Of a DNA stretch of 64,000 nucleotides, positions 1 to 13,491 are shown in pieces. The DNA is taken from positions 21,855,410-21,919,409 of the forward strand of contig OZ017802.1 in NCBI GenBank assembly GCA_963969395.1, written 5' to 3'. Made by a program: the position numbers and the translations under genes. Source of the stretch: Pseudoscleropodium purum. Lineage: Eukaryota; Streptophyta; Bryopsida; Hypnales; Brachytheciaceae. Below the pieces are notes generated by a model. It was not told where the DNA came from and made no database searches. It saw nothing but the letters and a program-made list of their open reading frames with translations. How positions within the stretch are numbered: position 1 is the first letter of the stretch; each line of letters opens with the position of its first letter.

Positions 1-40
1 TGATGAGAAAGTTATGGACAATCTTATTTTTCAAGCAATC

Positions 41-43
41 TAG
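41..43. repeat. Left 3-bp target-site duplication (TAG) of the CACTA element
   Basis: TAG directly precedes the CACTA terminus at 44 and is matched by TAG at 18842-18844. Three matching bases alone are weak, but they fall exactly where the termini predict. Confidence 0.75.
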
Positions 44-1034
44 CACTAAAGAAAACAATGTTGTTTAGGATGTTTTAAAGAGACGGGCATGTTTTCTGAA
101 ACACAAGCTTTAGAATGTGCTGGTTGCCTAGGGAACGAGAATTCTTGAAGATGTTTTCACAAACGTGTAGATGTCAAATGTAAGATAGGTGAATGTTTCA
201 TTTGATAGGAATGTTAAATGAAACATCATAGGATACATCCATGTGTTTTTTAAAACATTCTCAAAAACAGAGAACTACCACGTCAACACAAAGAGTCCTT
301 TTTGCAGATTGCTTACTTGGGGAAGTTCTTATGGGGTCACATTGGAAGCTAACCGATTGTGGAAACTAGGGAAGACGGTTTGAGCAACGGGTTGGGCATT
401 ATTTTTATACAATGTCAATTTATTAGAGTGAAATCATTGTATAATTTTGTTAATCACTATACAATTTTGTCATGACTAGTTCAAATAGAATGACTCAAAG
501 CTTTATATATACACAAAAATATAATATTTTAGAAAAAAAATTCAGAAACTTCTATTTTGAATTTTATTTGTTTTTAGGGGGCTACCCAACAAGTTTAGTT
601 CTAGGCTTTTTGTGGTATAACTTTTGCTCTCAAGTACCAATTGAAATAAATATTATATTCCTATAGAGCTAATTGGTTTGTGTATCTTATGATAAAATTT
701 TTAAAAAATTCACCAAAAATTGAGGTCAGAGGAACTTGCCCATTTTTCCACTCAAGAGAAAAACGGGACATCAAGGGTTGATTTTTGGTAAGTTTGACAA
801 TTTATCTTATTCATTTTATTTTATTTTAGGATTTTTGAAAACAAACTTTGTTTTTCCAACCCCAACAAAGTGGTATGGTATAAAGGCAACTTTTCAAATT
901 ATAAAAGCAACCTTTTGCACATAGAAAACAACCTTTCGTATTATAAAAGTCATATTTCACATATAGAAAAAATTTACAGCTTGAATACTCTAATTTGAGA
1001 TGGGAGAATAATGAATATAAGTTAGTGCAAAAAA

Positions 1035-1125
1035 GCAAGAAGAATGAGTGGAGAAAAACAAGAAAAAATGAGTGCAAGAAAACAAGAACAATCGAGTGGA
1101 GAAAAACAAGAAAAAACTTTGTATA
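1035..1125. repeat. Short imperfect tandem repeat of a GAGTGGAGAAAAACAAG-type unit
   Basis: The words GAGTGGAGAAAAACAAGAA, GAGTGCAAGAAAACAAGAA and GAGTGGAGAAAAACAAGAA follow each other at roughly 25-30-bp spacing. The small antisense open frame here (826-1143) arises from this repeat and is not a gene. Confidence 0.6.
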
Positions 1126-1495
1126 GAAGTAAATTTTTTTCAAGGCTTTTTAATAAGTAGAATTCTATTTAGAATTTTGAAGTAAGGATTCCTCAAAATT
1201 TAAAATTTTCATGAATGAAATATTATTGATTGATGTTTGATTCTAAATTTTTATATTTTTTATAATTCTATTGAGAAATTTCCAAAAAATAATTAAAAAC
1301 AATATATAAACTTTTTAAACTTTTTTAGAAATTTTCACTTTTGGGGGAGATTTTTGGAGGGAAGTTCAAGATTTGTAAAAATTTGGAGTCATAATTTAGT
1401 TGGTAATTTTTCATTCAATAAAATTTAAAATTTTGTGTAATTCTTAAGGAATAACTTTTAAAGGAGTTATCATTCCATTCACTAAAGAATCTTGG

Positions 1496-1604
1496 AAAAA
1501 ACTTACTTGTATTAATATTTTTTTTCAATTATAAGTTAAATTAAATTATAAAAAACTTACTTGTATTAATATTTTTTGGAAATTATAAGTTAAATTAAAT
1601 TATA
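1496..1604. repeat. Tandem direct repeat, two ~55-bp copies
   Basis: Two adjacent copies share AAAAAACTTACTTGTATTAA, a T-run, and an ATAAGTTAAATTAAATTAT tail. They differ by a few bases (TTTTTTCAA versus TTTTGGAAA). They lie in the AT-rich non-coding left arm of the CACTA element. Confidence 0.8.
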
Positions 1605-4535
1605 AAAAAATTAGTGAGTACTTAATTTTTTTTTAAAATTTATTCAAACAATCTTTGTTTTCCAACTTTGAATGTTAATATCTTCTAATCTGTATAGTCA
1701 TGAAATTTTGACCATATGATTTGTGACAAGTGAAATGCAAGATCCTATGGTTTGATTCTTAAAAACTTTTTTTTTAGATTTTCTTGGATGAATGTAGCCA
1801 AACTTTCAATATTGAGCCATTTTTGACAAAAAATTGGTTTTGGAATTTTAAGGGTAAAATCAATTTTTTTAAACTTGGGACATGCAAATGGTTCAAAATA
1901 TTGGCCTTAGAATTTTTAGGGGAGTTATTTTACATTATCCTCCATAATTCATAGAGTGAAACATATATATATTCTTGAAATTGTAATAACTACTATTTAG
2001 AACACATATGTTTGCATTATGGAAAGTATTAGTTTTTTTGCTTCAAGCATTATGACTTTGGGGTTGAAAGACAGTTGCAAATAATACTTACTATTCTTGG
2101 TTGAAAATGGGATTAGTATTGGAATGCAATGACATCTAGAATTTCTTTTTTTCTTTTTAATATTTTTATCATAAATCATTTAGAAGATAGAGTACATATG
2201 TGAAAATGTAGGTTTAGAATAATCCAATTGTAAAAATTATATACAATAGAATAATGATGGATATGCAAGGAAATAATATACTAAATATTGCTTTAAATTT
2301 TTTTTTAAACTTATAACTTTTTAAGAAGGAAACCTATGTCTTACATTCAAAGATGTTCATTTTGAACCATTTGCATGTTTGATAAATCAAAATTGTGTTC
2401 TTCACATATGTACCAAGGTGCAACAATTTGATAATGTAAAGAAGCTGGAAACTGAGCTATTTTCTTGATAATTTTTTTGAACATTTAATTGGTGTAATTA
2501 TTGTTTATATCTTCTTCCAAACAACAAAGACTATTGGAAACAAAATAATGATTCTGGCCTTTTGTATCTTGCATTTTTTTCATTTTCTATTAAAGGCTAT
2601 AAAATATTTGGATTGCAAATAGAGTTGGTAATTTTGTACTTTTTTTTATCATAGCCTTGTTCAATATTTCTAGCACAAATCCTTCTTTGCATGTTTAGGA
2701 ACAATTTTGTTATCATTTTGAAATTCTATGAGGCAATTCTTCTTCTATAAATTAAAATTCTATCCAATTTCAATATTTTATTATTTCATTAATAAAAAAT
2801 TATCTTTAAAATGTAGATAAAGTAATAGTATTGTAAAAGTAGATATTCACCTTTTGCTATTACATCTAAGACATGTAAATCCAAAATGCAAAGGCAGCAC
2901 ATTTTAGTGTTGACCAAACTTTAAAGTAAAAGAAAACATGAAGTACTCACTATTTTAATTAGTTATTTTTAAAAGTGATATCTTCTTTAAGTGTAGCTTC
3001 AACCTTGAACATTTGATTTTGATGATGAATGATTATGATTTTTCAATTCACCATTTTGTACAAGGATATCCACTTCGAATCTTCATTTTTTTATTGTTGA
3101 CGGCTCTTTTAAATTAGTGTCATGTGAAATACATCTTGCAGGAAAAATCACAATAGATATTTGATTTCATAAGATGTATAATACATTTAAATAAATTGAG
3201 AGAATTTTTAGAGCTTCGAATTTTTGTTGGGACCAACATTTTGGATTTGACCTGGGACAAGAGGAATGATAGAAAGACTACAAATGACTTGCATACATTA
3301 GCAAGGGCTTTAGATTTAATTGCAAGTAAATTACTAGAAATTCTTGGGGCTAAAGTAAAACGGTGACCACATGTGAAAACAAACCATATAGCATTTTTTT
3401 CCAAAAGGGTCACTTGCATTGGCATTTGAGTAATGTGGCACCCAAAGAGGATGAAGTGGCATGCCAAGTCAACATGCTTTAATACCATTTTAGAATTCTA
3501 ACACTATTATTGTACACATTAGCTAAGATGCACTACCAAAGGAAGCGGTCCTTTAAGTTGGCTTTTCAGTAGAAATTGGCATATTTAAATTGCATAACTT
3601 TTAAGGAATAATGACTCAAAAAATTGTATCTAGGACATGCATTACTAGACAGTATTGAAGGTGCACTCTACGTCTTTTAAGTAATGTCTTTTAATTAAAT
3701 TGTTTTTTTATTATATTTCAAAATCACCATGTTTGACTTTCTTTGTTCTCTGTTGAATCGACAAGTGTCCACTACAGATTCTAGTTGTCTACAATTATGG
3801 CTTTCTTTAGATAATGAAGTGCACCAATAGCAGTACTAGAGCTCTTGTGAAAGGTAGTGATAGTAAAATCAAATTGCAAAATCTGTGGACACTGACTAGA
3901 CAAATGTCTATTATTCATCGTACACACAATTTTAAATTTTCCAATTTCTGGAATTTCCTAGTCGTGCATGGAAGCTCTAGTAAGCAGTAGAGTTGCTAAA
4001 ATAATTCAAATTAAAAACACAATTTTTATTTTTTGAATAGTGAATACTATTCATGACACTCAAAACCAATACCAATATATTTAATTTACAACTATCACTA
4101 CTGAAGTTCAAACATTGAACGCAAATCAGAGTATTGTAGCAATGTGCAATTCCTTTCACCGTAACATTGTCTGGTAGAATTCTGGACAGTATAGGAGCAA
4201 TTCCCTAAGAAATTCTAAAACCTACTTTTCTACCGGACATTCTACACTGAGCAGCAAAGTACATCGGCAAACACTCGAACAACACCCTCAATGCGTGTTA
4301 ATACCACACACACTCCTTATTCACTCATTCATACTATGTACATATGAAGTCACACTACTCTAACTCCACTTCTTCTAAGAAGTATTAGACTGTCCTTGAG
4401 TTCTCTCCCTTGGATTGCTAGCAGTTCGAGCATTTATATGTATCGTTGATGTTGTCATGTGTGCAATAGACTCTATGGCTACAAAATGATTTGTCCTTTT
4501 GCACTCTCCATCGTCTTCTACTTTATATGGTCCTT

Positions 4536-7183
4536 CTAACCATTAGGAAAAGGGCAAGGTTTTGAACCTCCTATGGAATTGGAAGAACTTATTTTGATGT
4601 TGTACCAGCCACTCAATATGACTTTGCAATAAAGTTTTGAACCTGCAAAGCCTATGAGAATGTCTCTTCCTATGTCTTCCTCTTTCCCTTCTATGACGGC
4701 AGCCATGCATACAACATCCCCAGTTTCCATCTGTTTGCACAAAATAATTTTTTTACTATTAGAGAACTCTTTCAATAACATAGAGAAAACAAATATGATG
4801 CCATAGTCAAGTAGTACGTGATGACAATGGCACTTCCTTAAATCAAATAACCCTATGTTCATCTACAATGTCAAAACAATTTCAATTTAAAAATAACCTC
4901 AATGACGTTGCTTCATTGGTTTTCTAATATTGTTCTAGTGCAGACTTGTACTCAGCACTTCAATATACGCTATCTACATTGTAATCACTCATATGACACA
5001 AAGTGTTCATATAAAAAAAAAAGCAGAGCAGGCTTGTCACCTAGATTGCCTCCTTTGTGGAAACTTCTTCCAGTAATATTTTATGTTCTCCAGTGTCTAC
5101 TATTCTTGTGTTATTGTGCTTCACTCTTATTTGAAACACTTGTCTATTCTGAATTTGTTGTTTTTCCTTACCACTACTAAGAATAGAGGGAGTTCCATCA
5201 TTGTCTTTGATTTCGGAAGAGGGGATGACATTCTCCTTCATTGTTGTCACCTCTACAAACACATCACATGTCGCTTAATGTTATGGTAATTGCAGTTGAA
5301 ATGTAACATTCACATGAGGAAAGTCCTCTATACAATTTAATTGTGATTACTTACTAAAGCTTACCTCATTGGACATCAAGTGCACTTGGTTTTTCTTTTG
5401 TTAAGTTCACAAGCACTTCAGTGAAAGGGGACAAAAATTGTTGCTTCTCTTGGCTCTTGCACACATAAGAACATCACATGCTCATGTTAAAGTGCCAACA
5501 ATTCATCCTATTAATTCCTAGTCACTTCACATTGTAACATAATTTATTATAATCATTTTATGTTAGCCATCTTCATCTTTTAGAATGAACTATGGACACA
5601 TTCTTTATTTCTTAGTTGTTGTCATCCTACTACTCAATAATATTGACGCATTGTACATTCCTTCACAAAAAAGAGTGTATGCAACTGTAGAAAACTATTT
5701 ACAACTCTACTGCCCTATACTAAAACTCAATAATAATGTAACTAATAGTAGCAATTTGGATGAACATGTTGAACTTTGTTTACCTTCCTTGAATTCTCCA
5801 ATCACGTTAATTGATTTCTCAAGTTTTTTAGTTGGACGTCAACATCTTCTTCTTGAGATGTCATATGGTCCGCCAATACCGTGTGTTTTTTGCTACTATC
5901 TTTCACACTTTCACCTCCCATAACCTCCTGCAAATTATAATTACACTAAAAATTGTGGTTTTATTCACATCTGCTTCATGAAGACTGAAAAGAGATTTTC
6001 CTATTTTACTCCGATGACATTGCATTCAGGCAATGAAAATAATTGTTTATCATACGACTTTCTCTTCAATATATGCTTAAACAAAGTTATAAATTCTCTT
6101 TTGGGAGACTTCTTTTTATTTTGAAATTTAAGGACATCAAGTGGATGCTTCTTACCTCACTGTCTTTGCTTTTTCCTACACTGTTTTTGACATCTTCCGA
6201 TAACATGTTCTTCTCTTTGCCGAAATTGAGAGTGGATGTATTTGCACCGTCTTTCTCGGCAAACTTCTTCGTCAACTCCACTATCTTCAACCAATGTGTT
6301 TTCCTGACATCCTCCAATTTCAACCCTTCTTCCAATTTCTTGCATTTGTATTTGAGCTGCACTTTTTTGTTGCACATACACTTCGTCGCAGACTTTTCAA
6401 ACATCTCCCTAGCTTTGTGAGCGAATCCCTGAAACTCCCACCTTTCTCCAAAGCATGCCACATACTATCCACATCATGCTTCGAATGATGGTTAATATTG
6501 TCCATAGTTGGGTCCAGTCTACCACACTGTCCATGCACAACCTTCTTTTAAACATGTCTATAGATACTTCTTGGTCTGCAAGTTCCGTCCACATAAATGA
6601 CATATGATGCTTTCTTCAATGCCTTGCAATTATTAGTTAGATCACTTGCCTTTTTAGCGTGCCACTTGTTCAGTCTCTTTGTCCGTAATGCTTGTTGCTT
6701 TGGAGTCAAATTTGGAGGCATGGGAAGGTCCGCTTGGGAATCTGAGTTTTCCCCTACCGAGGTTCTGATTGTGTCCGTCTTTTTCCTTTATTTTGCTTCA
6801 GCTTTTTGGAACTCTAGTTCATTCTAAGTACTTCCATCACCAACTTGTGTAGTGCTCATGTTTGGGAAACCAATTGTTGCCTCCCCTACAAGATGAAGCA
6901 ACCTAGATGACGAGCCAACCAATGAGGCGGTCGTTTGCTACAAAGCTTGTAAAACTATTTCTTGAACATGCTTCTCCAGCATAGAGTCCACGCTACTTTT
7001 CCCTCCAACCACCCTTTCGGGAACTAGCATGACATCACTCTTGCCTTGAAAAGTACTCTCAATTTTGGCTTCATGTTTGTTTCCCGTGTCTCTTTTCTAT
7101 CAGAAATCAGCTCTTTTGAGGAAGTATGGATGAGATGAAGCATTGGAGTAGTATTCATCTTTAGAATGACTTTTGGATTGCAT
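4536..7183 (-). pseudogene. Decayed minus-strand second gene (ORF2-like) of the CACTA element
   Basis: Read on the minus strand from an ATG at 7183, one frame can be followed to about 6320 (nearly 290 codons) with only about six in-frame stops. It carries coherent, low-bias words such as PNLTPKQQALRTKRLNKWHA, KALKKASYVIYVDGT and LTKLGRCLKSLRRSVCAT. After a frameshift near 6330 the sense continues as KKLEEGLKLEDVRKTHWLKI and a lysine/glutamate-rich stretch to about 6087. Further minus-strand segments at 5041-5262 (polar) and 4536-4862 (containing ETGDVVCMAAVIEGK and LYCKVILSGWYN) lie in order and may be later exons. The last segment weakly recalls the C-terminal domain of CACTA second proteins. 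The product is basic with a possible coiled coil and might be a TNPA-like DNA-binding protein, but I do not recognise the family. It diverges from the transposase. The extent and exon structure are inferred. Confidence 0.5.
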
Positions 7184-8505
7184 GGTACTGACGCAACACA
7201 ACAAATGTTAGTAACAAATTTCTAAAAATTAAGAGGCGTCAACTTCACCAATATATAAACTACAACTCCATTCTACAAACACATTATCATATCACTGCCA
7301 TGATAAGAAACAAAGAAACCATGAATAGAGACATACTCATTTTACATGATATTGGAGATAAAATAACTTACGTAGTACACTTTCTATGTCCAATAGGAGC
7401 TCCAAATTTGACAATTTATACAACTTCAACTAAATGCTTGCACAATTTCTAACTCCAATTCATGTGTATATCCACAATCGTTGCTTCTCAACTTACGGAA
7501 GAGTTAAAAAAAATAAAAAACAAGTTCTACAGAATAGTCTAACGTAAATGAATTTGCACATACTATGACATTAAAGAAACGTACTTCAATAACATCTATC
7601 ACGGCGTTGAACAAATAACAATGCATGACCATTTCATTTCCATATAATTTTATGCCCTTCTCCATAGTGTGAATTGTTCAATCTTCTGGCACCTTTGTAC
7701 CATAGAACTATAATTTCCAGATTCTTTGATCTTTTTGGCATACTTAGAAGACATGAACATAGTTTCCTAATTTCAAACCTGTATTTTATTTAAGTAGCCG
7801 CCCCACACTAACTTTGATGGCACCAAACTATAAGATCGTAACTCCTTCCCCTAAAATAGAGAATCCATTGTCCTTTTAGTATGTCTTACTTTGAAAAAAG
7901 AATGACTTCCACATACCGAGAACATTAAACCAAGCATTTATACCTTGCAATCATCCATTTGTGAGCTTAAATAAGTAACGGATTGTAGTAAAGCTATGTC
8001 GGCTTCTTAAGCATTGACAAGTAGACACAACTGAACTCTTCCCAAATAGCAATACGTTGCATTCCACTGACTGACTTCATGTGATGTAGTAAATTCATAT
8101 TAACCGCAATGTTAAAAGTTACGATGCATTGACCGTTGAAATTACACTCGTCCATTCCTTGTTTACCAAATCCTCCAACGATAGAAGAAATGCTAAAACC
8201 TTATCTCGAACATACTCTTCTTGCATCCACTGACCCATATGATATAGAATTATGTAAGCGGCTTGGCTAAAATTATATATTCTTATTCACTGCAGTTTTG
8301 AGCGAATGCCATACTTATAACTCTAGTGCACGGTAAGTTCTACTGAGTTCCGCCTTCTAATGACTTGCACAAAGCAGGTGAATGTTTCATTTACTTCAGT
8401 GCTATTATTTCAAAATCAAACCTAACGTCCTCTAAAATGTCACATTTGTCTACTCTGTAAATTCTGCAACAAATGCATCCCCTCCTCTTGTCTACCTGAA
8501 ATTCT

Positions 8506-8960
8506 TCAATGGAACTCTTCCAATGATAAGAAACCATAATCCGCTATGCCTTGACACTTTCGAAAGTGAGGTCCAGGTCTTACTTGCCTTGATGCGCACT
8601 CCTTGATGTTCCCAGATTCTGCTATGTTGACAATGGCATATATTAGGGTTTTGAAGTTATCAGTCCATAGTTGGGGGTTCACTTTCAAAATCTCTCTTTC
8701 CATTTCTTCAACAAGCTTTGCTTTCAAGATTTGAGCATGATTTCTGATGGAGTGCAACACAACTTTTGATTTGGTGTTGCCATTGAATGTATGGGAACGT
8801 TCACGAGCAAACCAGTGTCTCCTTCAAAGTTACAAATGCCCTTGCACTATTTGCAAGGGCAAAAGTTGTCCCATTCTAAGATGTACCATTGAGTTGCATC
8901 TTTGAAGGAATGGCAAAGATCCGTTACTTACACATTCAATGCTCGTAAGCAACTGCACTC
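8506..8960 (-). pseudogene. Unrecognised minus-strand coding remnant inside the CACTA element
   Basis: One minus-strand frame runs from about 8960 to 8506 with only two stops near 8830. It reads sensibly through words such as LPFLQRCNSMVHLRMGQLL, RRHWFARERSHTFNGNTKSK and LVEEMEREILKVNPQLWTDN. A further minus-strand segment near 8120-8280 contains QWMQEEYVRDKVLAFLLSL and may be another exon. I do not recognise the protein. It could be an upstream part of the minus-strand element gene at 4536-7183, a third element gene, or a captured host gene. The limits are approximate, and no splice sites were confirmed. Confidence 0.35.
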
Positions 8961-9488
8961 TCGTCTTTGATTTCTATTTCTTCATGTGAACCCTACTTTC
9001 TTTTGGCATATTTCACTGCTTGTTTTTCTTAAAGACAAAATTTCGAGCAACTTATAGTGGTTGTTCCTTCATCACTTTCACTTATCTTAATTGCTTTTTG
9101 AAATTTTAATTTTTAAATTAAAGGAAGTAGCATTTTAGAATGGAATTACAAATTTCTGCTTCATATGAGTTTGTGAAGACATGTGTAGACAGGTGTGAAA
9201 TTTTTACTACCGCGTCTTCAAAATTTTGAATATAAAGTATTGAATGATTTGAATCATTGTACTCATCTAAATAGAATAGTTTATACATTGAAACTTCCTT
9301 CTTATGTGTATGTAGTTAAACCTAATGTCTTACTTATGTTACAACTCTATTGAACTTTCCTACATTAGATTGCACTTAAATCTGCCCTTTCGCTTCTTCG
9401 ATAATTGGTTTTTACTTTAGTTGTCTTCAATTGTACTGATGTTGTCTTAAAAATTTTGGACGATGCTAACAGCCTAAAGACATAGACA

Positions 9489-12400
9489 ATGAGAGGACAA
9501 GAAGCATATGATAATGAGAACATCATGCAACCACCTGAAGACGAATTTGACGAAGGTATTGATTTCTACCGACTTATAGTTGAATGGTTCCAGAGAGTGG
9601 ACAAACGTAAAGAGGGGTTTCACACAGACGGAGAAGAAGCAGACGACTTGGACATCAATAACAAAGACATGTTCTCAAGTATTCCAGACTCAAACATGGA
9701 GGAATGGTTGCAGAGAAGTCAAGAGCCTCTTTATGGTAGAGCTAAAATATCGATGCTGCATGCGTTCAAGTTTTGATGAATTTAGCTCACCTCCACAACA
9801 TAAGCAATTCCTACATAGATGAATTATTTTCATTTCTAACTCTTGATGTGCTTCCCAAACCTAATGGACTATCGAGGACCAAGCATAGAGCTTGGCGGTA
9901 TATTAACAAACTAGGGCTATCTTTCAAAACAATACACTCATGCCGAAATGGGTGTGTTTTATTCTAGAAAGACAAATCCCACCTCACGGAATGTCCAAAG
10001 TGCAGTACGTCTAGATTTATTGAAGGAAGACAAATTGTTCTTGTCAAAGTTTTACGTCATTTTCCTTTAATTCTTAGATTGTTGCGGATGTACCGTTGTC
10101 GTGATATTGCGTCGTTGATGAGGTGGCATGAGAGAAATCCTTTCATCGATGGAAAGATGCATTCTACTTTGGATAGTCCAGCTTGGTTGAAAGTGAAAGA
10201 CATAGACAAAAATTTCTTCAACAGCGCCAAAAATGTGAAGTTGGGATTAGCCTTAGACAAGATGAATCCATTTGCAGACATGTCAATGAGGCATTCAATG
10301 TGGCCCATTTTTTTGTTGAATTACAACTTACCTGGTTGGATGGTTACAAAGCATTTTTTTGTCATGTTGTCTTTGATTATTCCTAGAAAAAAATCTATTA
10401 AATTAGCTAATATAGATGTGTATTTGGAGCCTCTCGTCGATGAATTGATACTTTTATGGAATGGAATTCTAGCTATTGACATGTCAGAAAGTCCACAAAT
10501 TAGGAGATTTACATTGAGAGGTATTCTTTTATGGACTATTCATGACTACCTAGGATATGGTCTGATATTTGGATGTGCAACTAAGGGATACCAAGGATGC
10601 CTAGTGTATGGACCACAAGTAGACTCCAGATTCTCTAAAAGTCTAAAGAAAAATTTATTTCAAGGGCATCGTCGTTATCTACCTAATGGACATCGTTTTA
10701 GATACATGTCTCAATCATTCAATGGTAAACAAGAGCATTAACCTAAACCAGGTCGAATCTCTAATAGTGAGCATAGGAGACGTGGTGAAGGAAGGGAACG
10801 GTGGATAGCTGCAAGAGGAGTGCTCAGAAGCCAAAGTGATCATATTCAGCATCATGGAGTTAAACAGCATTCTATTCTCTTTAAGCTTCCATATTGGGAC
10901 ATAAGGCAAAAACACTTCTTGAATATTGTGTCTACATTCTCATGTCTTAGTACGTGTACATATTTTGTCAACACATCACATGAAATGAACAAGTTCTATA
11001 AATTTCCTTTGCATTTGGTTTGAGTCTTTGCATATTCTACTTTAATTTTTTATCCTAGACATTTTAACTAGACTGCATTTATGAACTTGCAGAAACTTCT
11101 CATTAGGTACACTTTGGACACTATGCACTATGAGAAGAATTTTGTAGACAACTTATGGAAAACAGTTTTTGGACTCAAAGATGGCCTAGCTATTCATGAA
11201 GACATGAGGGAAGCGGGTTGCAAACAATCTTTGCATGTTCAAAAGGTGCAGAATTTTGATACGACATTCTATATTCCAAATGCACCTTATATTTTATCAG
11301 AAGAAAGGAAAAAAAATTTCGTAGAAAGATTGACAAAACTGAATTATCCAAAAGGTTACATGTCGAACATGAAGACATATATTTTGTCAAATGGTATCCT
11401 TGAAGGTCTAAAGAGTCATGATTTTCATGTCTTCATGCAACAAGTGCTTCCCATTTGCATAAGTGTCTTACTTCCACCGCGAGTGGCAAAGGCAATCATG
11501 CATATAAGTTCTGTTTTTAGGAAACTGTGTGCGAAGACAGTAGATCCATCATCCATGGACCTTGTGACGAAGGAAGTTGCGTTTGCTTTGTGTTTGATTG
11601 AAAGAGAATTTCCTCCTTTGTTTTTTGATCCCATGATTCATTTGCTTATACATTTGGTAGAAGAATTATACTTTTGTAGTCCCGTCCATAACCATTGGAT
11701 GTATCCTTTGGAGGTACATGAAATACTTAAAGTCTTATGTAAGAAACAAAGCTAGACTTGAAGGATGCATGGCCACTAGAATTCTAGAAATGCTATCGAG
11801 GTTGGCCTTAGTCTATATACAAAGTACATCCTGAAGTGTGAGTCAACACAACAACGAGTTTGGGACATGGAAGAAGAGCTTGGCGACAACAAAGTTGTTA
11901 CTTGTGCTTCTTACAGAACAAATAAATTGATAGAAGAAGAGTGCATGTGGGCTCATGCTTGTATGTTGAGCAACTCTACTTGTCTTGCAGAATTACAAGA
12001 GTGAGTTTTTATTGATAATTTTTTTTTCCATTCTCATTTTTTTTAATCTTTAATTATATAGCAATGTCATTTCGTATGTACATCTAGAGTAGTCATCCAT
12101 TTTCATATTGTAAGCTTTCATTTTAATTATTGTGAGTACATGAATGTGTGCTAATAGGACTCACACGGAATTGAGTTCAAGAATTGAGGAATTGAGAGAC
12201 ACTTATTGGCTGGCTGGCCATCCTCGGCAAAGAAGATGTATGCAATATCCCACTCATTTAACACGAATTCCTAACTTTGCTGATTAGTTGGAGACTGTGA
12301 TCTAAGGAGGATAGTCAAAATTTGAAGATGACGTCATTGACCTCTCCATGCCACCCAGTGTCAAAGTTTGTTCTTTCAAATCCATGAGAGCTTATGGCAT

Positions 12401-13067
12401 GCACTTACGTGTGTCTTCATCGGAAATAAACTTGGTGATTGTAGATAGTAAAATCATAGTGACATGTGAAACAATTCAGTAAAGTAGTCGTCTAGATAGA
12501 AATCCAATTTTTGGAATGGTTACTTACTATGGTAAAATTGTGGAGAATTTGGAGTTGGACTATGGCAAGTTGAAACCCATCGTCTTGTTGTGCAACTGGA
12601 TAGAATCTGTTTCTAAAGGTGCAACTGCTTCTATTAAAGAAGACGAATATGGCTACACCTTTGTGAGGTTAAGTCGGTTGATGAGGTCTTTCAATTCTTT
12701 TGTGTTCCGAGTGCAAGTGTCTCAGATCTTTTTCTACAAAGAACTTCATGAATAGGGTTGGTCTGCAATCTTGCATGCAGACTCGCAATCTACTCAAATT
12801 TTGCATGAACTCTTGGAAACCATATCTCTATCATCATTTGACAGAATTGGGAACTCCTTCATGCATGAGGTGGCGGAACAAGAAGACATGGATGTGGATT
12901 TAGATGATGACATCGACTCAACAGAAGGTGAAACAATAACAAACAATGATTTAGTACAAGCACATGTTGTGATAGAGAACAAAGCACAACAGAGAGAAGA
13001 AGAAGGCTCAGAGGATGACATGTTCATAGAAGATGGGATGCAAGAAGAGGGTTTGGGAAATCCTTGA
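9489..13067 (+). pseudogene. Broken TNP2-type CACTA (En/Spm) transposase
   Basis: This encoded the transposase that cuts at the element ends. Pieces lie in order in several frames. 9489-9776 is the acidic N-terminus. 9773-9967 resembles the KLGLSFKTIHSCRNGCVLF region typical just before the catalytic domain, ending in a TAG. About 9970-10741 is the Transposase_21 domain, with CPKCSTSRF, VLRHFPLI, WPIFLLNYNLPGW, LIIPRKK, DVYLEPLVDEL and LLWTIHDYLGYG. After a single TAA the frame continues to about 10920 (LFKLPYWDIR). A probable intron ends in TTGCAG near 11092. 11093-11755 is a DUF4218-type domain (KSHDFHVFMQQVLPI, FPPLFFDPMIHLLIHLVEE, HWMYPLE), followed by a 1-bp frameshift near 11718 into RYMKYLKSYVRNKARLEGCM. 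12516-12755 is a DUF4216-type domain (FRVQVSQIFFYKELHE) with a stop at 12755, then an acidic tail to 13067. Multiple stops and shifts make it non-functional. Confidence 0.93.
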
Positions 13068-13491
13068 AAGCAACCGTTGAATGCATAGATGTGACTATAA
13101 TTTCATCCACATTGTTTGCTTCCATTTCTCTAAAATTAAATTAAAGGACTTCCTTAAGCCTGTTAAAATAGTTTATTTTCAATTTTATGGAGAATTTTCA
13201 TTACATGAGTTCATATTATTATTACAGGTAATTATTGTAATTGTTTGACTATATTGGACATGGCAGAAGATGGTGAGTGCTTTGGAGGATGATCCTGACG
13301 TAGAACAAAGTTGCAATGGCTCCATTGTCTTTTACTATAGGATCACAAACAAATTATGTTCATCAAAAAGCTAGTGATTGTTTCCCTAAATTTTGTTTGA
13401 CCTTTGAAAAGTTTTTTTCATTGATGTGATGCAATAGAATATTCACACTGGAAGAATAGTTAGTAGTTTCTCATATGTAGTATAGCGTTCA

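Noticed and set aside
826..1143. 105-codon minus-strand frame rich in Phe/Leu (FLHS repeats) resembling a membrane protein
   Set aside because: Produced by a short A/G-rich tandem repeat read in antisense; low complexity.
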